Part shown: positions 44,927-56,885 of the stretch, piece by piece
How the letters are laid out: each line of letters starts with the position of its first letter
Numbering within the stretch: position 1 is the first letter of the stretch
Assembly: GCA_029990175.1 (NCBI GenBank)
Contig: JARKIP010000005.1
Span: 51,883,001 to 51,947,000, forward strand
Origin: Petunia secreta
Lineage: Eukaryota > Streptophyta > Magnoliopsida > Solanales > Solanaceae
Direction of reading: 5' to 3'
DNA length: 64,000 nt
Position numbers and translations under genes: made by a program
The notes under the pieces: generated by a model
The model's input: only the letters and a program-made list of their open reading frames with translations
Databases searched by the model: none
Told to the model about the DNA's origin: nothing

Positions 44927-45385
44927 CTCCCCCTTAGTGAAAGCTTACGATCAACGTCTCCTAGAGCCTCTCGAAGGTATTGAAACTTAGGCTTCACCAA
45001 AGCTTTAGTGAATATATCAGCTACTTGCTCGTCCGTGCAAACACTAATTAGCTCAATTTCTTCACTTAGAACTTTCTCACGAATAAAATGATGGCGGACC
45101 TCAATATGCTTCGTTCGAGCATGGAAAACTGCAAGTTTGATAGCACTTTCACTATCACACTTGATTTGAACTGCATAGTCAACTTTATAATGTAACATAT
45201 CTTTGATTAGCCTCTTCAACCAAACGCATTCTTGCGTAGCCATGGTTGCTGTAATATATTTAGATTCAGCGCTAGACAAAGTGACTACAGCTTGCTTCTT
45301 GCTGCACCAAGAAACCACTGCTGACCCAGTGTTAAAACAGTAACCTGAAGTCGAGTGACGATCATTTATATCGCCTGCCTAATTT
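44914..45385 (-). pseudogene. Copia RNase H
   Basis: Reads GCTDAN-stop-AGD (first catalytic Asp present; TAG where Trp is usual), STSGYCFNTGSAVVSWCSKK, QAVVTLSSAESKYIT, IKCDSESAIKLA, TKHIEVRHHFIREKV and EQVADIFTKAL, the standard copia C-terminus. A frameshift near 45385-45390 separates it from RT. The frame ends at 44914-44916, just past the polypurine tract. Confidence 0.88.
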
Positions 45386-45388
45386 GCA

Positions 45389-46242
45389 TCAGTACATCCA
45401 TTCAATAAAAAACCAACACCTCTCTTGTACCAAAGCCCATGAATTAAGTGAACTTTTCACATAGCGCAAAATCCTTTTTGTTGCATCTAAATGAGAAGTT
45501 GTTGGATTATGCATAAATTGAGAAACAACACCAATAGAGTAAGAAATATCAGGCCTTGTAATGGTTAAATAAATTAAGCTTCCAACAAGTTGTCGGAACT
45601 TTCTCGCATCCTTCAAAGCCTTCCCTTCATCTTTCCTCAACTTGATATGTGGCTCCATTGGAGTAGCCTTTTCTTTTGACTCCCCCATGCCGAATCGCTT
45701 CAATAGACTTTCTGCGTAGCCTTTTTGAGAAACAAAATAACCTTGGCCTAATATTTCCACTTCTAGACCAAGAAAACATCCAATCTCCCCCAAATTTTTC
45801 ATTTCAAAATGAACAGACAAGTCATTCCTTAATTTTGAAATTTCTGATTCATTGTCTCCAGTTGTGATCATATCGTCAACATATAATAAAACCAGGAGAT
45901 GCATATGTGATTCCAATTTAACAAATAAACTAGAATCCGAGTCAGAAACTCTAAAACCACAAAAGATTAGATATTGAGAGACTTTACCATACCAAGCTCG
46001 TGGTGCTTGCTTTAGGCCATAAAGTGCTTTCTTCAAGCGACACACATGACTTAGAAACTGCTTAGAGACAAAGCCGTGAGGTTGCTCCATAAAGACTTTT
46101 CGATCCAACTCTCCGTAAAGAAATGCATTTTTCACGTCAAGTTGCCACAATTTCCAATATTTGAAAGCAGCAAGAGAAATGAGCGACATCACTGTTACCA
46201 TCTTCGCCGCCGGGCTAAATGTCTCCTCATAGTCCAATCTGT
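45389..46242 (-). pseudogene. Copia reverse transcriptase (5'-truncated)
   Basis: Open from NNRLDYEETFSPAAKMVTV through LWQLDVKNAFLYGELD (motif A), LKKALYGLKQAPRAWY, the catalytic LLYVDDMI box, NLGEIGCFLGLEV, GYAESLLKRFGM, RQLVGSLIYLTITRPDI and SHLDATKRILRYVK. Catalytic aspartates are intact. The codons before LDYEETF derive from the Tat/Ogre LTR, so the natural N-terminus is gone. Confidence 0.9.
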
Positions 46243-49200
46243 TGTTGACACCTAATTTTGTCCCTCCCGTCTCAATAGCCGTTATTCCGACAAATCGCAT
46301 TGATAACCACCTAGTTATCCTACACTTATTCCTATCCTGAGTCATTATCGCATGCACGTACATAAATTAGACTATTTTAGAAGCATTCGCACGAACGGTC
46401 ACATTTTTACAAAACCTGCATGTCTTGTCAATATTTTTTATAATTATTTATGTTTTAAAGAGGACACCTAAATTATTTTTGAAACCTAATATAATAGATT
46501 TTAATTCAATTATTTAGCCTTGCTAATTATTTTTCTTGATTTTATAATTTTTTCATTAATATTTTGCACAATTTATACGCATTTATACGTAATTTATATG
46601 CTTTTATACACTATTTGTATACACACACACACACATGTAAACCTACACATCACCCCATTTTTTTACATCTCAGCGCTTACGTGGTTTGATCTCAGCCGTC
46701 CACGTGTACAATCCCCACGGCTGAGATCCGAGTTTCCATTTTAATTGCAAACAACCCCCAAACCTCATTTCCCAATCCCATTTTCCCCTCTCCGTGACCC
46801 GATAAACACACACTCTCTCTCTCCTCGGCGAAACGTCGCGCCACTACTGTCACTGTGTTTTTCGGTCAATTTGGTCGGCAAAATTTGGGAAAAATGACAT
46901 ATCCGAGATCCTCGTCTCCACCGCTACAAAACCCATACCCTTTCGATAATATTTGGACGAGGTCAATTGTTGACCCTCGTCGACGGAGTCGCCATCGCCA
47001 GGAAATACCTCTGACGTGGTCCAGGGTATTCTAAACAATGTTATCACCTGAAAAGGGGGTAGGAAAAACCCTCACGCAAGGGCAATTCACGACGGGTCAA
47101 TTTGACCCAACTCGAAACCTAAACCGGGTAACCCTTGTTTTATTTTTACGTTTCTAAACTTATGTGTAACTATGCCTAATGTGCCTAGTTTTGCTATGAT
47201 TTAACATGTTCTTGTGTTACTTGCTAATTAACTAAAGTAAAATTGCTATGCCCACTGATTGTTGCTTCGAACACTAATTTGGCTAAATATCGCTTTGAAC
47301 TCTAACATGCATGTGTGTGATGCCTTCATAATATATGCCTTGAATCTTCTTTGCTAGTTTTAGACCTAGGGAAAGTGATGATTTGGGGGTCTAATCACTA
47401 TTATCCATATTTCACAGAGTATCTGTTTCTTTGTTCTATCAAGACATTGTTTCTCGTGATTATATGTGTAAAACTGGAAGAATGATTTGATGAACATGAT
47501 TCGAGCATGATTAAATTCAATTTGGTTTCCTAATTAGTATTTGAATGAAAGTTGTTTTAATGACTCACATAGTAACCATAGAGTCCTATTTAAAATATAC
47601 TAAATTGTCGTTTAATTTCTCTTTGGACTTACACTAATTTGTGACACCCTTTTTGCACTAACTTTGGACCTGATTATGTTAATATTCATATATTGAAGGA
47701 CATAGTGGTTCAGATTCATGTCTGTGGTGATGTACCTAGCCTTTTCCTGTGTCTGAGTGCTTGATTTCCATAATTAGATTGAATGAGTAGTCTGCCCTGC
47801 ATGATTAGTGGAAACTGACTTAGTTAGGAAAAGATTCTGATTGAGAGTAATAGTTTATTTGATTGATCCGAGATTCAATGGGGGGTGGTAATCGATTCTG
47901 AGCTCAAAATAGGCTTAATTAGTTTGATTTTGAACTTAGACTATGATAAAGTAAAGGGAGGGAATCCAAATCTATTTTGGGATTGGTTTTACTTCAACTT
48001 TGGTACTGATTACTAAGTTTGTTCCCTTGATTTTTGGAAAATATTTCCATACCTTCTTAGTTGACTACCCTCCTTAATTCTAACCCAATCCCTCATTTCT
48101 ATATAAAGTCGATTGATTTCACTTCTCCAACACACAGTGATTAATAGAAAAAGACTACACACACACAAATATCATTCTCTTCTTTCCTCCTCTGATTACT
48201 TCTTACAACTGGAAGGATCCTTGCTTTGATTTTGTGTTTACAAGCTGCATTATTCCAGTGTTACTCTTTGTTTATTACATTCCCTGACAAGGTATAATTT
48301 ATTATTGTACCCCCTTTATCTCCTTTGCACTTGGTTTACCTGCATGTCCATCTTTCATATGTTATCAATGTCTATATGTGTGACTTGTTTTGAGGGTTCT
48401 GTATCCTCCCCTGCTAACCCTTCTCTTGCAGTCTGTGAGGATGGCCTTAGGTCCTATACTTGGTCTCAAATTGCAGGTTTTTAGATGCCCTATAAGAGCT
48501 TCCCATATTCTGGACAATCCTGACCTAAACAGGCCCTACTTAGAACACATACATGGCCTTATCTGCCCACTACTCCTTCTTTATTCTTCCCCCTTTAGAG
48601 ACTGTCCCTATTTGTGTATGTTTGATTAGGACCCCCGCTTGTAACTTGTTTAATACAGGGAACACAACTACTAGGCTGTGTATTGGCTATTCACGAGCCT
48701 CCTCTCAACTCCTTCTTCTATGTGTTGCATCACTTAAAGTCATGATGTTTTTGAAGTCAGTATAGCATCTTCCTAGGTAAAAATTAAGTTATTTTTGTCT
48801 CTTTTAAGTCTGCATGTTGTGGGTAGAACCCTGAACGTCAACACTGCTTATCAATTACTCTACATAGGTCTTAGGATCAAAACACTTGAAAGCATGCTTT
48901 TTAAACATTAAGTCTAGAATTTCATTTAAACAGAGGCTATTTGTGCTATGGATGCTTAAACTGGACTGTTTCTGAAAATTCTAAGACTGCCCTTCTTTGC
49001 ATAAATGACCCAGGCCCAAAACTATTTTCAAATGCGGCCTTTATATGTGTTAAAACTATTTTTATTACTTTAAAACCCCTATACACTGATCTAATAGTGT
49101 ATAGAGGTGTATAAGTGATAGGGGTCGACTATACAAGTATGTAAATATTTTCTAATGTTTAAAACTATTATCTACTCATGTATTTGCATGCCTATACTTA

Positions 49201-50005
49201 TAACTATGTGCGGCCGAACACCCCTTTATTTTCATTTTTTGTGCTTTTGTGTGACCCGCTTTTGAAAAACACCCTTTCATCTAAATGCTTTTCAAAACTG
49301 ACCCCTAAACAAAAATAACCATTAAGGTTAAGGCTCGACAATTAATGACGAGTCACACCGACCCTAAATGGCTAATATTTTATTTTAAAAACAACACCCA
49401 TTCGGGTTTTTGACAAAATCTGAAGCTATTTATGCATACTGTCTATTTTTGTAAAACTGTCTTTTTGGTGTAAACCTGATTTAAATGTTGAAATTGCATA
49501 AGTAAACCGAAATTCAGTATCCTTTACATGATTAACTACATTTTCGACTAGGCATTTGTATTAGAGGCCTTGAAACTCGATTAGGTGTGAAATAGGTCGT
49601 ATGTGTAAACTTAAAGCCTATTTATTGTGTATTGTTTAAATTTGTATAGACATATTTACTCTCATAAATTAGATACAAAAGTGACCTTTTAAGTTAGTAT
49701 TGCTTATAATAGTGCTCACAACCTTACTAAAACATCCCAAAATATAAACTCGGGCGGGAACCACCTTTCGTGGGACTTGGAGAAGTGCCTAACACCTTCT
49801 TCCCCGAGTCATCTGGACTTCTTACCCTTTGAATCTCTGAAATCAGACTAGTATGATAACTAAACTCGACTTTAGAGGCTTAGATGCCCTAATACACCTT
49901 AGAAAACTATATTAGGTGGCGACTCCAACTTTGAACTCAAATGAGTTACCTAGTCAAATCCGAAACCCGACTCGCTCCGAGTTGAGTCTAAAATCGGGTG
50001 TGACA
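46243..50005 (+). repeat. 5' LTR of Tat/Ogre element
   Basis: 3,763 bp from TGTTGACACCTAATTTTGTC to AAATCGGGTGTGACA. It starts exactly where copia RT similarity ends and finishes four bases before the PBS. Non-coding; includes a short CA run near 46622 and a block of poly-pyrimidine around 46800-46830. The only copy in the window, so boundaries rest on the termini. Confidence 0.8.
48100..48107 (+). promoter_or_regulatory. TATA box in Tat/Ogre LTR
   Basis: TATATAAA, followed about 30 bp later by a CA-rich start region; likely the U3 promoter. Confidence 0.6.
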
Positions 50006-50008
50006 GAA

Positions 50009-50026
50009 TGGCGACTCCGTTGGGGA
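50009..50026 (+). other. Primer-binding site (arginine-tRNA-type)
   Basis: TGGCGACTCCGTTGGGGA four bases after the LTR end. TGGCGACTC-x-x-x-TGGGGA is the PBS type used by Tat/Ogre elements; I recall it as arginine tRNA. Not initiator Met. Confidence 0.75.
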
Positions 50027-50566
50027 TTTCTAAAGTCCTAACCATAACGAGTCTTTATTTTGGGATTTTTCTTATTGTTTATTATCTTATTATTTATTAT
50101 TATTATTATCTGGAACTAACTTCTTTCTTTTCTTTTGTTTATTTATTTTATTTTAATTTTTGGTTGTAATATCTTTTTAAAATGTTAATTTTGTAATGCA
50201 TTTTATTTGACATATCTCCTCATTAACGTTCACTCGTGCGTCATACTTGAAAAAAATGGTTGCATCTGTTTGACGGTTGTTCTCACTTCCACATAACACC
50301 CTTTGGAAAAGTTTGGGATAGGTCGAGTCTGTGGTACAGCCGACGGTCCTAAAAAATTTTCCACCCCCAAATTGTTCGTTTGGAGGAACCTTGGCTAAGC
50401 CAAATCTTAGTGGAGACGATAGGAAATCATGCATCATGATACCATGTTAGTTGAATTGTTTCCAAGTCTAAAGTATGTCAACTTGTTCAACGATCTAAAC
50501 GGGTTTCTAAAAGATTGACATAAGGTTGGGAAGAGCAGTAGAAGGTTTACGCAAAGGAGCTCACAA
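50027..50566 (+). other. Untranslated leader of Tat/Ogre element
   Basis: T-rich stretch then mixed sequence with no convincing frame until ORF1. The minus-strand open frame at 50177-50437 has no known motif. Confidence 0.5.
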
Positions 50567-51601
50567 ATGTCAAGTAAGCTTGGTTCCAATGATTCTGGGG
50601 AAGTTTATAGGGCTCTAACCAAATGTAGAAGAGGAGGAGACTTTTTCAAAGGGTGCAATCTGTTGCTGCAAATATGGTTGATAGAGCATTTTCAAATTGT
50701 CCTTATCAGTCCAGTAGCACCAAAACCGTTGTGGAAAGGAGGGATCCGCTCGCATAGCACCCGCATGGCTGGAACAGTGGCATTACCCTGCAAACATGGA
50801 AGGATGGTACACCAAGCTCGAGGAGTTGCAAGAGGTGCAATGGGCAATTGAAAATTGTGTTGGGTTCATTGTTTCTATACAAGGTCAAGACATCACTTTC
50901 TTGACATTAATTGGATTCCGAGGAACTCATCACTATGTTCCTCTAAGAATTCTCCGGAAAGTAGGGATGACACAACAGACTCCACAGTTGACCGAAGGAA
51001 GAAGCTTTAACGTTGATATAAAAGACATCGAGCATCTGATGGTGGGGACTATCTTGACAATGTGGGAAAAGAGGCTTATTATGCAGTTTTGTCGTGGCCG
51101 AGACAGTAGAGTGAACCCTACTATCCTCAGTGGCTCAGTGAAGATAGGGAAAAGTTCCAATCAAAGACTACGCTGAAAAGGAAAACCAAAGCTCCCAGTG
51201 TCACTGAAAAGTACAAGAAGCTGCGACACAAGTTCGACCAAAGTAAGAAAGAATTAAGGGTAACACAAAAGAGGGAGATGAGGAGGCGATACAAAGACAA
51301 GATCAAAGAGGATAAACTCAAGTATTGGACAAGTAAAGTCATGGCGACAAGGCAAGCTGCTGGGAATCTACAAGATTTGCTCAAGGGATGGGGAGAGTAT
51401 TTCAAGTCAGTTCCATCAGAAGAGAAGGAAGCAATGGGGATAGAAATTTGTGAATTCTTCACAAAAGCTCTGGGAGACATGCAAACTGGGAAAGATCTGA
51501 TGGAGATGTTCGCTGCTCGTCCACCTATGAGCCTGGTTCACAAGCCTAAGGAAGAAGCCAAAGAGAAGAAAGAGAAAGAAGATGTTGGAAGTGATGCTTG
51601 A
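50567..51601 (+). pseudogene. ORF1 of Tat/Ogre element
   Basis: Two blocks in shifted frames: 50796-51176 (ELQEVQWAIENCVGFIVSIQ, DITFLTLIGFRGTHHYVPLR, then FNVDIKDIEHLMVGTILTMW and SVKIGKSSNQRLR) and 51165-51601 (KRKTKAPSVTEKYKKLRHKF, charged coiled-coil, AARPPMSLVHKPKEEAKEKK). A frameshift lies near 51165-51178, and 50567-50851 is in yet another frame. An ORF1 of unknown role upstream of gag is a feature of Ogre elements. The protein looks alpha-helical, basic at the C-terminus, with no known catalytic motif. Confidence 0.65.
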
Positions 51602-51951
51602 TTCAAAACCTCTTTGCTTGGCACATTAGTCTGGTCGTCCTAAGTTGATTCGTCTTTTCTTTTTGTCGTTGTTTCTATTCAGTCGAGTCGTTATCTTAAG
51701 TTAGTGGTTGTAATAAAGTCAAGCAAATTAAATAAAATTCTGTCATTTTTTGGGTTTTAGATTTGTGTTGATTATGTTTATACAAATGAATGACGTATTC
51801 AGTGCAAACAGTACTTCGAATCTTCGATAGGCCTACCTCTAGCACAAAAGAGGTCCCTTGTATGATAGGACGCAATTTTATTTTAAACTAACATATACTC
51901 ACATTTCTTCTTTGTTTTTGATATGTCAGTCCCCAAGTCCCTGAAAGTTTG
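51602..51951 (+). other. Intron-like spacer between ORF1 and gag
   Basis: AT-rich, stop-dense, ends in TTCTTCTTTGTTTTTGATAT followed by GTCAG, a good plant 3' splice site, after which a coding frame begins. The donor was not fixed. Inference: it may be spliced to join ORF1 and gag. Confidence 0.4.
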
Positions 51952-51953
51952 GT

Positions 51954-53967
51954 TTGTACATTCTGGCCGCGCCGCAATACCGGTTGAGATCCAGAGATTC
52001 AATCCCAACACCTCCCCCTTTACCTACGAGGACAAAGACGACACGCAATATCATGGCTGAGTTTGACAAAGTTGGAAATGGAACTCCTGAGAAGCAAGAT
52101 GTTGTCGCCTATGAAGACTATGCTAAGTTGGAACAGAGATTATTCGAGTTGGAGAATAGGATTCCTCTTGCCCATACCCTGAAAAAGACATTCCTTACCC
52201 TACCTACACTGCACCACCAAAAGCACCGCAAAGCAACTTACCCCCCTTCAGTGTTAAAACAAAAACCATTGCATTACCCATCAATGATCATGACATGTAA
52301 GCATGGACCAAGGAAGACTCCGACAACACCAAAGAGTAAGTCCAATGGCTGGTAGATAAGTTCAGGCAATTCCAAGGCACCAAAGGAACCCGAGGGTTAG
52401 CCTATGAGGACCTCTGCATGTACTTGACTTGAAGTTTCCCGAGGGCTATAAGACACCCAAGTTCAATATGTTCGACGGCAGGGGTAAACCAATGGCTCAT
52501 TTGAGGTCTTATTGTGACAAGTTGGTTGGGGTTGGACATGATGAAAAGATCCGCATGCAATTGTTCAACCGTAGTCTGACTGGAGAAGCGCTGGTATGGT
52601 ACTTAAAGCAACAAACAAAGAAGTGGACGAGCTGGGATGCAATGGCTGGCGACTTCATTGACAGTTTTGGGCACAACACTGATGTCAAGCCCAATCAGTT
52701 CTATTTGGAGAAATTGAAGAAGAAGCCCACCAAGACATTTAGAGAATTTGAAACTAGGTGGAGAGCAAAAGCTGCTAAATTCCAGCCTCCTATGGAAGAC
52801 GCCGAGATGGTGGCAACCTTCATGCGCATACAAAAAGACATCTATTTTGACAAGATAATGAATCTACAAGAGAAGAAGTTTGGAAATTTGATCAAGATTG
52901 GGGATATGGTCGAAGATGGATTGAAGACTGGCAGGATTGTTAGTTTGGCTGCACTACAAGCCACTAACAAAGCCCTGCAAACTGGGAACACCACCACATC
53001 AAGAAAGAAGAAGGACGATGTCTCCTTCATGGATGCATCACTCGACCACTCTCCCACCCACAATCACTACTACCAAACTTCTCCTCCATCATACCTATAC
53101 ATTCTACCCACCTACCCAGTCTACAATACTCAGCCCATGTTCCAAAACCCACCACCACAAAGGCCACCATATCCACAAAGCCCTAACTACCGAAACACCA
53201 ATGCCTATTCACCAAGGCCTCACGCCAACAACAACCAAAGACCCAAAAGAAACTACACCTCATTGGCCGAATCCCGCACTCAGTTGTTCGAAAGACTCAA
53301 AGTAGCCGGCCATATACAATCCGTATCATTCAAAATTCCTAATAGGATGACACCCTACTTCGACCAAACCAAAACCTGTGCCTATCACTCTGGAGGACCT
53401 GGTCACGATACCGAGAAGTGCTACGCCCTGAGGGACAAGATACAAGACTTGATCAATCAAAAGGTGATACATTTGAAAACTCCAAATGTGCACAACAATC
53501 CCCTGCCTAACCACGGAGACAATAGGGTGAATCTGATCGAGTTAGATGAAGAATGCAACATGGAGGGGACCATTGTAAAAGAAAAGGGAGATGCACCAGC
53601 ACTTGCTTCAGTTTCTCAAGCCGCTACGGCACCAGAGCCCATCGAGGTAGAATTAGCTCCTAAATTCTATGTTGATGTGGTTCCCCCATACAGTGACAAG
53701 GCGGTACCATGGGACTATGAAATGGAGAAGAAGAATAAAACAACAGTTGAGACTGTTGCTGCACAAGGAATGACTAGGAGCGGGAGAATTTATACTCCCG
53801 AGCATCTTGTCCAAGGAAGGCGAGGCATTAGCGAGGTGGAGTCCGAAGAATTGTGGAAGAAAGTGCAAGCAAAGGAGTACTCTGTGGTTGAGCACTTGGG
53901 CAAGACTCCCACGCAAAAATCTATCTTATCTTTGCTACTAAATTGGAGAGCCACAGAAATGCTTTGA
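51954..53967 (+). pseudogene. gag of Tat/Ogre element
   Basis: N-terminal part 51954-52355 (MAEFDKVGNGTPEKQDVVAY, then a KLEQRLFELE coiled coil) needs one frame change near 52190. From 52429 to 53967 there is a 512-codon open frame: KFPEGYKTPKFNMFDGRGKP, SLTGEALVWYLKQQTKKW, FREFETRWRAKAAKF, a Pro/Tyr/Asn-rich linker (about 53060-53240), the CHC knuckle CAYHSGGPGHDTEKCYALRD (53380-53440), and an acidic C-terminus with a TRSGRIYTPEHL motif. A stop at 52429 separates the halves. Largest open frame in the element. Confidence 0.85.
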
Positions 53968-54644
53968 TGAAAGTGTTGGACGAAGCACATCTTCTAGTGG
54001 ACACCTCAGTTGAAAACCTGGCTAGCATGGTCGAACAAGTCATTGAGGCCAACCGAATTTCATTTCATGAAGATAAGCTGCCACCTGAAGGGTTGAGCCA
54101 CAACAAAGCTTTGCACGTTACTATCAAATGCAAAGACTGGTTTGTAGGAAGAGTTCTAATCGACGGAGGCTCTGGTCTGAACATATGCCCATTCATCACT
54201 CTGAAAAGAATGTAAATTAGTCAAAGCAAGATAAGAGAAAGCGACATAAAGGTGAAGGCGTTCGATGGATCGCAAAGAAGCACCATTGGGGAAATTGACT
54301 TAACTATCATGGTCGATCCCATGGAGTTCACCACCGAATTTCATGTCATGGACATCTCCGCTTCTTACAACCTGCTGCTGGGAAGACCTTGGATTCATAT
54401 GGCTGGAGCAGTGCCTTCTACATTGCACCAAACAGTGAAGTTCGAGTGGGACCACAAAGAGGTGGTAGTGTTTGGTGAAGGGAACAGCTCCATTTGCAAT
54501 GAACAAACTATACCAGCAATCGAAGGGAGTGCTCCTGATGTGCAGACGTTCTATACTGTAGAGCTCGTGAGAGCTGTACAAGATACTCGAGGAGGACGTC
54601 GCAAAAACTACAACCCGAGTTGGAATCCTACAGACACAATCTAA
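53943..54644 (+). pseudogene. Aspartic protease of Tat/Ogre element
   Basis: Overlaps the gag end in another frame. HLLVDTSVENLASMVEQVIE, LPPEGLSHNKALHVTIKCKD, then the active site VLIDGGSGLNICPF (catalytic Asp intact, about 54161). After a stop at 54213, KAFDGSQRSTIGEIDL, FHVMDISASYNLLLGRPWIH and AGAVPSTLHQTVKF complete the fold. One nonsense codon is the main visible lesion. Confidence 0.85.
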
Positions 54645-55426
54645 GGAGGTTATACTGCACATTTCGCTCCCAAGTTGGTTAACACACTGCCTGGGATTGA
54701 AGAAAGGAAGAGAAACTTTTATAGCGCCTACTGGGATGGCCAAGGCAAAGGCTATGAAGGAAGAAAATTAGTCTGGGAACCAGTCATATCTGATTGGGGT
54801 GTGCCCTCACGTGAGTTTCACGAGACTTTACCGGCTAAGACAGAAAAGCGACCAATGTACTCACATAATGCTCGTCCCAATTGGAAGCGCATCTCTGAAG
54901 AAACAAAGAGGAAGCAAGTGTGCTACCTAAAATGCCTGAACCTATGAAGGTGGTGATTGAAGAGCTGTATGTACTCCCACAACCTGCAAAATGGCCTGGA
55001 GATTGGGTTGTAGGCATCATGATAAAGCAAGGTTATGAACTCGGTAAAGGTTTGGGCAAGAACCTGGATGGCATGGTTGAGCCGATTAAAATTGTGATGA
55101 GGCCCGACAATGAAAAAGCTGGCATAGGGTATATCGTAACTTATGAGAAGAGTATGGAAGAAGCATCACTGGACTTCAAATTCTACAAGAAAAGCACCAA
55201 GACTCTCTTACGTATTTTCGTCTCGTATGGATACTTGGATGGTCAAAAGGGGGAGGTATCTGCAGCAAAAGGAGTCGAGCCAAAGATAGCTGATGCTGAA
55301 GAGGACCTGCTGGCGGGAGTGCAAAACCTGTTCATATCTGATGAAGACTGCTGTGTGATCCTGGAAGAACATGTTGAACCTCCTTGGCTGACAAAACCTG
55401 GATCTGGAGCTGCATTGAACAATTGA
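54645..55426 (+). pseudogene. Protease-RT linker with G-patch domain
   Basis: In the protease frame up to 54947 (NFYSAYWDGQGKGYEGRKLV, PSREFHETLPAKTEKRP), then from 54920 in another frame PGDWVVGIMIKQGYELGKGL followed by GKNLDGMVEPIKIVM and AGIGY, a Gly-rich G-patch motif that Tat/Ogre elements carry between protease and RT; it is a nucleic-acid binding module elsewhere. Ends with acidic LFISDEDCCVILEE. Confidence 0.75.
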
Positions 55427-55664
55427 ATCAGCAACCGGGCCCGAGCTTACCATGGACCTTGGTAGAGCTGGGGAATAGAGCTTATTTCATATTTCCTAAA
55501 ATAAAACCCGACTTTGAGTCGTAGAATTTGCATTTTCCTTTTTTGCTTCACATGTCTCCCTACAAACTTTGTTTTGCAAGGATTCATAAATAAAATATCG
55601 CACTATTTCCCGTTTAACTTTTATTTTAATATTTTAATTTTGCAATATTTTATTTTTCAGCATT
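55427..55664 (+). other. Intron-like spacer between protease and RT
   Basis: AT-rich and without open frame, ending TTGCAATATTTTATTTTTCAG with coding resuming at once. A donor could be at CTTG/GTAGAG near 55462. Ogre elements are known to have a short intron at this place, so this is probably it. Confidence 0.55.
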
Positions 55665-56885
55665 CAAACTAATAATCCCATTGAGTCCACAACAGCAATG
55701 TGTAATGAAACAATGGAGCTTAAGGAAACTGAATTTGATTATGATGACTTTGATGGAACTACACAAGAGGAAATTGAAAGATTCGACAATAAGCCTAAGC
55801 CAAACCTAGAGGAAACTGAGGTGATAAATCTAGGAGATGAAGAAACCGTGAAAGAGACAAGGATCAGTGTGCATCTTACCGACGAAGATAAAAAATGGTA
55901 TACTGAGTTTCTTAAAGAATATAAGGACGTATTCGCCTAGTCGTATGATGACATGACTGGCATAAGCACGGATGTGGTAGCTCATAAATTACCCATCAAT
56001 CCGGACTTTCAGCCAGTCAAACAAAAAGCCTGAACTTTCAAGTCGTCAGTTTTGTTGAAGATTGGGGAGGAGGTAACCAAGCAGCTCAATGCAAGAATCT
56101 TGAAAACAGTCAAATACCCAACTTGGTTAGCTAATATTGTCCTAGTGCCGAAGAAAGATAGGAAACTCCGAGTTTGTGTGGACTACAGAGATCTGAATAG
56201 AGCAAGCCCAAAATATGATTTTCCTTTGCCAAATATACACATCCTGATTGACAATTGCGCGAAACATGAGCTGCAGTCTTTCAGATATTGTTTCACAGGC
56301 TATCATCAAGTGCTCATGGATGAGGAGGATGCCGAGAAGACAGCTTTCACCATATCTTGGGGAACTTACTGCTACAAGGTTATGCCATTTGGGTTAAAGA
56401 ATGCTGGGTCAGCTTACATGAGAGCAATGACGACTCTGTTCCATGACTCGATGCACAAAGAAATTGAAGTCTACGTGGATGATGTAATCATCAAATTAAA
56501 GAAGAGTTCAGAGCACCTAGACAACTTGGGCAAGTTCTTCAATCGCTTGCGAAAGTATAATTTGAAGGTAAATCCAGCAAAGTGTGCTTTTGGTGTTCCA
56601 GCAGGGAAGCTTTTGGGTTTCATCGTCAGTAGAAGGGTTATCGAGCTGGATCCATCCAAGATCAAATTAATCAAAGAATTTCCGCCGCCAAAAAGCAAGA
56701 AAGAGGTCATGAGCTTCCTGGGAAGGCTCAACTACATCAGCTGTTTCATAGCACAATCCACTGTCATCTGTAAGCCAATCATCAAGTTACTGAGGAAAGA
56801 CACAGTGATCGAGTGGACGGAGGATTGTCAAAAAGCGTTTGATTGGATAAAGGAGTACTTGTCTTGCCCACTTGTGCTAGTTTAA
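55665..56885 (+). pseudogene. Reverse transcriptase of Tat/Ogre element
   Basis: Acidic leader (55698-55938), a TAG at 55938-55940 and a TGA near 56031, then a 277-codon frame: VPKKDRKLRVCVDYRDLNRA, PKYDFPLPNIHILID, motif A reading FRYCFTGYHQV (TAT at 56286-56288 where Asp is expected), YCYKVMPFGLKNAGSAYMRA, the YVDDVI box intact, KCAFGVPAGKLLGFIVS, EVMSFLGRLNYIS. Loss of the motif A aspartate would abolish polymerisation. Confidence 0.88.

Larger units (their letters stand above)
44754..46242 (-). mobile_element. Ty1/copia element, truncated on both sides
   Basis: Minus-strand RT and RNase H of a Ty1/copia polyprotein. Its 3' LTR was entered by the gypsy element and its 5' part was cut at 46242 by the Tat/Ogre LTR. 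Gag, protease, integrase and 5' LTR are not in the window. Confidence 0.88.

Noticed and set aside
46520..48765. Short open frames 46520-46744, 48390-48629 and 48553-48765
   Set aside because: All inside the non-coding Tat/Ogre LTR and without motifs.
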